Shown here piece by piece: positions 56,267-64,000 of a stretch of 64,000 bases of DNA. The position numbers and the translations under genes are program-made. The DNA comes from Azospirillum endophyticum (lineage in GTDB: Bacteria > Pseudomonadota > Alphaproteobacteria > Azospirillales > Azospirillaceae), in assembly GCF_016595245.1 (NCBI RefSeq), contig NZ_JAENHM010000058.1:62001-126000 (forward strand), in the 5' to 3' direction. The notes beneath the pieces were generated by a model. The model saw only the letters and a program-made list of their open reading frames with translations, searched no databases and had not been told where the DNA came from. Positions within the stretch are counted from its first letter, which is position 1. Every line of letters begins with the position of its first letter.

Positions 56267-58552
56267 TCAGGGTATCGGGCTGGCCTCTCCCCGCTCCGCC
56301 ACCGTTTCCACCGGAACCGGAGTCGCCGGCTTCACCGCGGGCAGCGGATCCGGACGGGTCGCGACCTGGGCCGGGCGGGCCTCCACCGCGGTGTAGGCCG
56401 GCCATTTCCCATCGGCGACGGCAGTGAGCGAGGCAGTCTCCTGGCCCAGCCGCAGCCGGTAGATCCAGAAGTTCGCCATCACCTTCTCCACATAGTCGCG
56501 CGTCTCGCCGAAGGAAAGGCTTTCGATGAACAGCAGCGGGTCGGTGATGTCGTTCAGATCACGGCGCCAGCGCGCCAGCGTGCCCGGCCCGGCATTGTAG
56601 GCGGCGGCGGCCAGAAACAGGTTGCCGTCGATATCCGGCATGCCCAGCAGCTCGGACAGGTAGCGCTGGCCCAGTTCCATGTTGCGGGATGGGTCGAACA
56701 GCGCGTCGCGGTTGGCATCGTCGCTGCCGATGTCGGCATTGCGCTCGCGCACATGCTGGGCGGTGCTGGGCAGGATCTGCATCAACCCGGCCGCCCCGGC
56801 GGAGCTGACCAGCCGGGGGTCGAAGCGTGATTCCTGGCGCATCACCGCGAAGACCAGCGCGCGGTCCAGCGCGAAGCCGTCGCGCGGCTTCCAATGGGGC
56901 AGCGGGTAGAGTGCCGCGGCATAGGGGGCGCCGTCCGGACCGGCGACCGCATTGCCCAGCCGCAACGCCAGGGAAGCCACCCCGGCCCGGTCGGTCAACG
57001 CCACCATCGCCTGTTCGACCAGCTGGTCGCCCTGCGGATCGATCCGTTGCAATTCCATTCCCGCCAGCTCGCGCTGGCCGGCCTGGAGCAGGGCGATGGC
57101 ACGGGCGCCTGCCGGTTTGGCCGCCATCGCCGCCAGCTGCCGGCCGGTCAGATCCGGCGCCTGCCAGCGCACCTCGCCCAGGCTGTCCAGGGTGCGCAGC
57201 GCGATCAGCCCATAGAAGGTGTGGGGGTAGCGGGCGGCGGCGGCGAGATGCGCCGCCGCTTCCTTCTCCTTGCCGCCCTTGCGGGCCAGCGCGCGCGCCG
57301 CCCAGTAATCGGCCGCGGCGGCCTTCCAGGGGGAGCGCGGTCCGGCAGCCGCCATGCCTTCGAAATGGCGGGCGGCGCGGTCGGTCTGCTTCAGCCGCCA
57401 AGCGGCGAGCCCGGCGATCCAGTGCGCTTCCGGCAGCATCTCGCCGGATCGCGCGGCGCTGGCCGAGGCCAGCGTCAGCGCCTGGGCTATATCGCCGGAA
57501 TAATAGAGGGCGGTGGCGATGCGGGCGCGGGCGGCGTCATACTGCACGGTATCGAGCTTGCCGCCGAACTCGTCCTGGCCCAGCAGGCTCAAGGCGCCGG
57601 CGGTACGGCCGGACCGCAGCAGATCCTCCACCCGGGCCACCGCCGCGCGGTCGCTGCGGGCGCGGGACATGGTGCGGCTGCGCGGGGCAACGGTGACGCC
57701 GTCGTCGTCATCGTCTTCGCCGGCAGCGACGGTGCGCAGGCCGCCCAGCCGTTCCAACGACCCGACCAGGCGAACGCGCTCCTCCCCCCGAGGAGGCTTC
57801 GGTGCGCGCTGGCCGGCGGGCTGGCGTTTCTGCGCCAGGCTGTGCACCCGCTCCGCTCCGGCGAGGTCGCCGTAATCCTGCATCCAACGGGCGAGTTCCT
57901 CGTAGCTGGCGCGGCGGTCGGGGTGAAGATAGCGCTGGCGCAGGACATAGCCGATCAGCCGGCGGTCCTTCAGCTTCGCCACCTCCGCATCGGCGGCGTC
58001 CCATTCCGCCCGTTCCTGGGCTGCGAAGATGCGGCGGTATCGGGCGGCATCCTCGGCGTCCAGCTGGATGGCGCGGGCCTCGTCGTCTGCTGCGAGCAGC
58101 AGCGGCATGTCGGCTGGTCCGGGGGACTCGTCCGCCGCCGTATCCGTCGCCGTCGCGGCGGTCGCATCCGTGGCTGGGTCCGCCGCCGGTTCCGGTGCCG
58201 GTTTGCCGGCGGCGACGGAGCCGGGAGCCGGGAGGATGGGAACGGGAGTTTCGGGGAGCTCCGCGGCGGACTCGCTTGGCGCGTCACCGAAAACGGGGCT
58301 GTCGGGGTCAGGCACGGAATCCCAGCCGGGCGGGACGACGGCGTGACCGTCCGGCGCGTGGATGATGAGGGCAGCACAAGCGGGCCGGAGCCCGACCGCA
58401 CCGTCGGGTCCCAGGGTGTAAGCCACCGCGAGACCCAGCACCCCCAGAAGGTTCCGCCGCAGCGGGGCCGCGATCGCGGCCCGGTATGCTGCATTGCAAA
58501 ATATCCGGAGCATGGCTCCGGGATACCCCATGGTCGCGAGAACCGCAAGCAA
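56267..58552 (-). CDS. Soluble lytic transglycosylase
   Basis: The product has about 761 residues with a possible signal anchor near the start. A low-complexity Pro/Ala/Asp region covers about 80-150. The superhelical U-domain (helices such as YAAALYPLPHWKPRDGFALD at its end) leads to the catalytic SLT domain, with the acid Glu in AVMRQESRFDPRLVSSAGAA (near residue 574) and GLMQILPSTA, then the family's AAAAYNAGPGTLARWRRDL. It cuts the MurNAc-GlcNAc bond of peptidoglycan in the periplasm. The N-terminus is uncertain: ATG 58513 (MLRIFCNAAY) is another start. A 43-residue Pro/Val-rich tail is added. Confidence 0.85.
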   Translation of the reverse strand: MLAVLATMGYPGAMLRIFCNAAYRAAIAAPLRRNLLGVLGLAVAYTLGPDGAVGLRPACAALIIHAPDGHAVVPPGWDSVPDPDSPVFGDAPSESAAELPETPVPILPAPGSVAAGKPAPEPAADPATDATAATATDTAADESPGPADMPLLLAADDEARAIQLDAEDAARYRRIFAAQERAEWDAADAEVAKLKDRRLIGYVLRQRYLHPDRRASYEELARWMQDYGDLAGAERVHSLAQKRQPAGQRAPKPPRGEERVRLVGSLERLGGLRTVAAGEDDDDDGVTVAPRSRTMSRARSDRAAVARVEDLLRSGRTAGALSLLGQDEFGGKLDTVQYDAARARIATALYYSGDIAQALTLASASAARSGEMLPEAHWIAGLAAWRLKQTDRAARHFEGMAAAGPRSPWKAAAADYWAARALARKGGKEKEAAAHLAAAARYPHTFYGLIALRTLDSLGEVRWQAPDLTGRQLAAMAAKPAGARAIALLQAGQRELAGMELQRIDPQGDQLVEQAMVALTDRAGVASLALRLGNAVAGPDGAPYAAALYPLPHWKPRDGFALDRALVFAVMRQESRFDPRLVSSAGAAGLMQILPSTAQHVRERNADIGSDDANRDALFDPSRNMELGQRYLSELLGMPDIDGNLFLAAAAYNAGPGTLARWRRDLNDITDPLLFIESLSFGETRDYVEKVMANFWIYRLRLGQETASLTAVADGKWPAYTAVEARPAQVATRPDPLPAVKPATPVPVETVAERGEASPIP

Positions 58553-58741
58553 CGGATTTACGCGGATTGTGTCAAAGCCGGTGATCGGCAGATGTTACAA
58601 CGGCTTAACAATCCTGGGAAAAAGGCTCTAGCTCGTTGGGAAGGAGCCTTTCGGCAAGGTCTGATAACATTTGTGCTGCGTGGCGGCGGCGACCATACGA
58701 ACGATTTCGGCGACGCTGTGACATCGCCTCTATTACTAGGA

Positions 58742-59638
58742 TTATTTGATCCCTTCTTCGCTCATCCTTTGTTGCAGCGCAAGCATGTCCCGCCACGCTT
58801 CCCGTTTTGCGATAGGGTTGCGCAGGAGGTACGCCGGATGGAGCATCGGCATCAGGGGGATAGGGGTGCCCGTGCCTTCATAGCTGCGCCATTGGCCGCG
58901 CAGGCGGGTGATGCCCTCCGCCCGGTTCAGCAGGGTCTTGGCGGAAACGCCACCCAGGGCCACCAGCAGCTTCGGCCGCACCAGTTCAACATGCCGTTCC
59001 AGAAAGGGCAGGCAGGCGGCGACCTCCGCCTGGGTCGGGCTGCGGTTGCCGGGCGGGCGCCAAGGCAGGATGTTGGAGATATAGACCTTGCTGCGGTCCA
59101 GTCCGACCTGGGCCAGCATCCGGTCCAGCAGCTTGCCGCTGACGCCGACGAAGGGCTTGCCCTGCCGGTCCTCGTCCTCGCCCGGTGCCTCGCCGATCAG
59201 CATGACCGGGGCCTGCGGGTTGCCGTCGGCGAAGACGGTGTTCATCGCGGTGGCCTTCAGCGGGCAGCCGTCGAAGCTCCGCAGAGCCGCTTCCAGCGCT
59301 TCCAGCGTTTGCGCCTCCCCGGCCCGGGCGCGGGCCTGTATCCCGGCCTCGCTGGCGCCCAGCGGCTGGTCGGGAGAGGCGAAGAGGGTTGCCGGCCGCG
59401 CGGCGGCAGGGGGCGCCGCGGCGGATCCTGCCGGGGCCGGTGCCCTGGCCACTGCGGGTCCCCGTGCAGTGGCGCCGCCGGGCGCCATGCCGGCTGCGGG
59501 CATGCCGGAAGCCGGCGTCCGCGCCACCGGCCGGGCGGTGAGGGCGGCCCAGTCGGTCGGCTCGTCGCCGATGGCCTCGTCGCAGCCGATGTCGGCATGC
59601 CAGCGCAGCGCGTCGAGGATGTCGCATACGTCAATCAT
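58742..59638 (-). CDS. Uracil-DNA glycosylase, family 4-like
   Basis: A 298-residue DNA-repair enzyme. After an N-terminal helix and a long low-complexity Ala/Pro/Gly stretch (residues about 35-100) comes the catalytic domain: APVMLIGEAPGEDEDRQGKP with the active-site motif, FVGVSGKLLDRMLAQVGLD, ISNILPWRPPGNRSPTQAEV, LLVALGGVSAKTLL and MLHPAYLLRNP. It removes uracil from DNA. The CxxC pair that opens the iron-sulfur site of thermostable family 4 enzymes is reduced here to CPLK, so a cluster may be absent or altered. It is divergent from the ETF-QO gene with a 152-bp gap. Confidence 0.88.
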   Translation of the reverse strand: MIDVCDILDALRWHADIGCDEAIGDEPTDWAALTARPVARTPASGMPAAGMAPGGATARGPAVARAPAPAGSAAAPPAAARPATLFASPDQPLGASEAGIQARARAGEAQTLEALEAALRSFDGCPLKATAMNTVFADGNPQAPVMLIGEAPGEDEDRQGKPFVGVSGKLLDRMLAQVGLDRSKVYISNILPWRPPGNRSPTQAEVAACLPFLERHVELVRPKLLVALGGVSAKTLLNRAEGITRLRGQWRSYEGTGTPIPLMPMLHPAYLLRNPIAKREAWRDMLALQQRMSEEGIK

Positions 59639-59790
59639 CGTTTGACCTTACCACAGATCGTGTGGTCTTACATGTCCAGATACCCAATTTGGGTGCGGTG
59701 CAAACCGTGCTACAAGCACGCGCCCGCAAAAACACCATAGGGCGTCCCGAGGGAAACAGTACCAAAACAAGACGGTGGGGGAGTGTGGAG

Positions 59791-61437
59791 ATGGAACGCG
59801 AACCGCGCGAGGTCATGGAGTATGATGTTCTGATCGTCGGCGCCGGCCCATCGGGCCTGAGCGCGGCGATCCGTCTGCGGCAGCGTGCGGCCGAGACCGG
59901 GCAGGAGCTCAGCGTCTGCGTGATCGAGAAGGGGTCGGAGGTGGGCGCCCACCTGCTGTCCGGGGCCGTCTTCGAACCGCACGCGCTGGAAGAGCTGATC
60001 CCGGACTGGAAGGAAAAGGGCGCGCCCCTCACCACCCCGGCGCGTGAGGACCATTTCCTCTATCTGACGGAAACGAAGGCCTACAAGTCGCCCTTCGCCC
60101 CGCCGCAGATGAACAACCACGGCAACTACATCATCAGCCTGGGCAATCTGGCCCGCTGGATGGGTAGCCAAGCCGAGGAGCTGGGGGTCGAGATCTACCC
60201 CGGCTTCGCCGCCGCCGAGGTGCTGTACGACGACAAGGGCGCGGTGAAGGGTGTCGCCACCGGCGACATGGGCATCGGCAAGGACGGCGAGAGGACCGGC
60301 AACTACACGCCCGGCATGGAGCTGCATGCCAAGCAGACCATTTTCGCCGAGGGCTGCCGCGGCTCGCTGACCAAGACCCTGTTCGAGAAATTCGACCTGC
60401 GCCGCGACTGCCAGCCGCAGACCTATGGCCTCGGCATCAAGGAGCTGTGGGAGGTCGACCCGTCGCAGTCGAAGCCGGGCCTGATCGTCCACACCATCGG
60501 CTGGCCGATGGATCCCAAGACCTATGGCGGGTCGTGGCTGTATCACATGGAAGGGAATCTGGTGTCGGTCGGCTTCGTCGTCGGCCTCGACTACTGGAAC
60601 CCGCACATGAGCCCGTTCGAGGAGTTCCAGCGCTACAAGACCCACCCGGCGATCCGTCCGACCTTCGAAGGCGGCCGCCGCCTGGCCTATGGCGCCCGCG
60701 CCCTGTCGGAAGGCGGTTTCCAGTCGATCCCGAAGCTGACCTTCCCCGGCGGCCTGATCATCGGCGACGGCGCCGGCTTCCTGAACGTGCCGAAGATCAA
60801 GGGCAACCACACCGCCATGAAGTCGGGCATGGTCGCGGCCGAGGCGGTGTTCGACCACCTGACCGGCGGTGCCGACAACGCGGAAGTGATCGCCTATCCG
60901 GAGCGTCTGAAGCAGTCCTGGGTCTGGCCGGAGCTGCACGCCGTGCGCAACATCCGCCCCGGATTCCAGAAAGGCCTGTGGGCCGGCCTGGCCAATGCCG
61001 CCTACGAGACGGCGCTGAAGGGCAAATCGCCGTGGACGCTGAAGCACCACGCTGACAACACCACCCTGGTGAAGGCCGGCGAGGCGCCGAAGATCGCCTA
61101 TCCCAAGCCGGACGGGAAGATCACCTTCGACCGCCTGTCGTCGGTCTACCTGTCGAACACCAACCACGAGGAAGACCAGCCGCCGCACCTGACGCTGAAG
61201 GACAAGTCGGTCCCGATCAGCGTCAACCTGGCGCTCTACGACGCGCCGGAGCAGCGCTACTGCCCGGCCGGCGTGTACGAGATCGTCCGCAACGACGACG
61301 GCAGCGATCCCCGGCTGCAGATCAACGCGCAGAACTGCGTCCACTGCAAGACCTGTGACATCAAGGACCCCACCCAGAACATCAACTGGGTCGTGCCGGA
61401 AGGCGGCGGGGGGCCGAACTATCCGGGCGGAATGTAA
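59791..61437 (+). CDS. Electron transfer flavoprotein-ubiquinone oxidoreductase
   Basis: A 548-residue membrane-associated flavoprotein that moves electrons from ETF to ubiquinone, linking fatty-acid and amino-acid oxidation to the respiratory chain. The FAD site is YDVLIVGAGPSGLSAAIRLR near residues 10-30. The ubiquinone/FAD middle has WLYHMEGNLVSVGFVVGLDY, IPKLTFPGGLIIGDGAGFLN and KGNHTAMKSGMVAAEAVF. The C-terminal 4Fe-4S motif is YCPAGVYE followed by NCVHCKTCDIKDPTQNINWV, with all four Cys. The ATG at 59791 is supported by a TGTGGAG site and by conservation beginning at once. Confidence 0.95.
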   Translation: MEREPREVMEYDVLIVGAGPSGLSAAIRLRQRAAETGQELSVCVIEKGSEVGAHLLSGAVFEPHALEELIPDWKEKGAPLTTPAREDHFLYLTETKAYKSPFAPPQMNNHGNYIISLGNLARWMGSQAEELGVEIYPGFAAAEVLYDDKGAVKGVATGDMGIGKDGERTGNYTPGMELHAKQTIFAEGCRGSLTKTLFEKFDLRRDCQPQTYGLGIKELWEVDPSQSKPGLIVHTIGWPMDPKTYGGSWLYHMEGNLVSVGFVVGLDYWNPHMSPFEEFQRYKTHPAIRPTFEGGRRLAYGARALSEGGFQSIPKLTFPGGLIIGDGAGFLNVPKIKGNHTAMKSGMVAAEAVFDHLTGGADNAEVIAYPERLKQSWVWPELHAVRNIRPGFQKGLWAGLANAAYETALKGKSPWTLKHHADNTTLVKAGEAPKIAYPKPDGKITFDRLSSVYLSNTNHEEDQPPHLTLKDKSVPISVNLALYDAPEQRYCPAGVYEIVRNDDGSDPRLQINAQNCVHCKTCDIKDPTQNINWVVPEGGGGPNYPGGM

Positions 61438-61602
61438 CGGGGGCGCGGCCCCCTCTCCGATGGCGTCGTGGCGGGTCGGAGGGGGGCAGCGCGTGCCGAG
61501 AGCCGCATGCGGAAGGATGACCGGGGCCGGCCCGCGGGTGTCGGTTGCGCCGTGGGCCACTCCTATCTATAAGGCAGGCGGCAACCTTTCTGCGACGGCG
61601 CG

Positions 61603-62400
61603 ATGATCGTTTCCTGTCCGACCTGTTCGACGCGCTACACCCTGTCCGACGAGTCGCTCGGCCAGGATGGCCGTAAGGTTCGTTGCGCCCGTTGCGGCCA
61701 CACCTGGTGGCAGATGCCGGACCGGACCGAGCTCGAGCCGGTGATCCCGGACGCGCCGACGGAACTCCGGCCGGCCACCCCGGCAAAGACGGCCACCCAG
61801 TCTGGTGTCAAAGCCAAGGTCAAGCAGTCCACGGCCCCGCGCGCCAAGCCGTCGCGCGGCACGGTGATCGGCTTCGCCCTGCTGGGACTTCTGGTCGCCG
61901 GTTCCGCCGCCGGTGGCTATTTCGGCCGCGATGCCGTCGTTCGCAATTGGCCGCCCGCCGCCTTGCTCTACGAGACCATCGGCATGCCGGCCGAACCGCC
62001 GGGCTTCGGGCTGGAGCTGCGAAACATCCGCTCCGAGCAGAAGGTCGAGGGCGGGACGACCGTCCTGCTGCTGGACGGCGAGGTCGCCAACGGCACCGAT
62101 GCCGAACGGACGCTGCCGCCGTTGCGCGTCATCACCTTCGGGCCCGAGCACAAGCTGCTGCAGAGCTGGACCATCGAACCGTCGGCAGAGACGCTGGGTC
62201 CAGGCGCGGCGGCGAATTTCCATCACAGCCAGCCCGATCCCGGCCCGGTGACCGAGGTGACCGTCACCTTCGGCGGTCCGCCGCCCGGCCTGGATGCACA
62301 GGCGGCCGGGAAGCCGGCCGAGAAGGTGCCGGAGAAGCCCGCAGCCGCCAAGCCGGCCGCCGAAAAGCATGCCGCTCCGGCCAAGCCTGCCGGCCACTGA
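61603..62400 (+). CDS. MJ0042-type zinc-ribbon membrane protein
   Basis: A 265-residue protein. An N-terminal zinc finger (IVSCPTCSTRYTLSDESLGQ, then VRCARCGHTW) is followed by a basic linker and one membrane helix (VIGFALLGLLVAGSAAGGYF, about residues 87-106). A periplasmic beta-rich part comes next (GLELRNIRSEQKVEGGTTVL, RVITFGPEHKLLQSWTIEP), as in the DUF3426 family. The C-terminus is Ala/Lys/Pro-rich. The family's cellular role is not settled, but it is common in alphaproteobacteria. It converges on the TyrR-type regulator gene by 21 bp. Confidence 0.87.
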   Translation: MIVSCPTCSTRYTLSDESLGQDGRKVRCARCGHTWWQMPDRTELEPVIPDAPTELRPATPAKTATQSGVKAKVKQSTAPRAKPSRGTVIGFALLGLLVAGSAAGGYFGRDAVVRNWPPAALLYETIGMPAEPPGFGLELRNIRSEQKVEGGTTVLLLDGEVANGTDAERTLPPLRVITFGPEHKLLQSWTIEPSAETLGPGAAANFHHSQPDPGPVTEVTVTFGGPPPGLDAQAAGKPAEKVPEKPAAAKPAAEKHAAPAKPAGH

Positions 62401-62421
62401 TCCCCTCGAAGACCGGTGGCG

Positions 62422-63963
<1,542 letters not shown>

Positions 63964-64000
63964 GGGAACGGGGATCGGGCAGGGAGCTTCCGGTGCTCAC

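Overview
This is a GC-rich window (coding third positions are almost all G or C) with the gene content of a Rhodospirillales alphaproteobacterium, most like Azospirillum. That placement rests on gene style and neighbourhoods (ETF-QO next to a family-4-type uracil-DNA glycosylase, a DUF2336 protein, a TyrR/PhhR-type activator, an Mla/MCE operon with a STAS-like permease) and not on any database search. No rRNA, tRNA or CRISPR array was seen.

The window has two halves. About 1-35.8 kb is accessory and patchy. It begins with a partial conserved gene, an exported protein and a frameshifted minus-strand gene (0-1.6 kb). Next is a 1361-residue minus-strand protein (1.8-5.85 kb) that joins a HigA-type helix-turn-helix, a PD-(D/E)XK-like nuclease region, a degenerate STAND-like NTPase region and a long helical tail, with a 32-bp palindrome over its start; it is the best candidate here for an undescribed defence or toxin-antitoxin system. 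After it come an RTX/beta-propeller secreted protein, an ankyrin protein, a CatB-type acetyltransferase, an HxlR/SDR/old-yellow-enzyme group in which the SDR is internally deleted, a CadC-like regulator divergent from an NmrA-like/AhpD-like/EmrA/EmrB operon, and a LysR regulator divergent from an SDR and a Rossmann reductase. A complete IS50-like IS4-family element with intact 16-bp inverted repeats and a perfect 9-bp target duplication lies at 22.94-24.47 kb. A ribbon-helix-helix gene overlapping a hybrid histidine kinase gene (24.8-28.0 kb) follows.

Two different repeats occur twice each in the same order and orientation: a 62-bp stem-loop element (1609 and 24649) and a TGTCCGGAAA inverted-repeat element (about 5963 and 28101). 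Each pair brackets a minus-strand unit that starts with a DNA-binding protein: the HigA fusion in one case, the RHH/kinase pair in the other. They may be two cassettes with common ends and different cargo.

From 28.3 to 33.9 kb is an iron-uptake locus: Fur box, FecI-like sigma factor, FecR, a TonB-dependent siderophore receptor with an STN domain, and a PepSY membrane protein whose frame is broken exactly at a (CGGGA)3 tract. An IS1380-like transposase remnant and a helix-turn-helix protein close the accessory half.

About 35.8-64 kb reads like stable chromosome: M20 deacylase, hydratase, EamA and DoxX membrane proteins, apt, a four-gene MCE lipid-transport operon, DUF2336 plus histidine kinase, adenine deaminase, CocE-type hydrolase, a degenerate Fic protein, hemerythrin, a TPR protein, an APH-fold kinase with MoaB, a soluble lytic transglycosylase, uracil-DNA glycosylase, ETF-QO, an MJ0042 zinc-ribbon membrane protein and a TyrR-type regulator. 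Start sites are my choices from spacing, overlap and ribosome-site evidence; several are marked uncertain.
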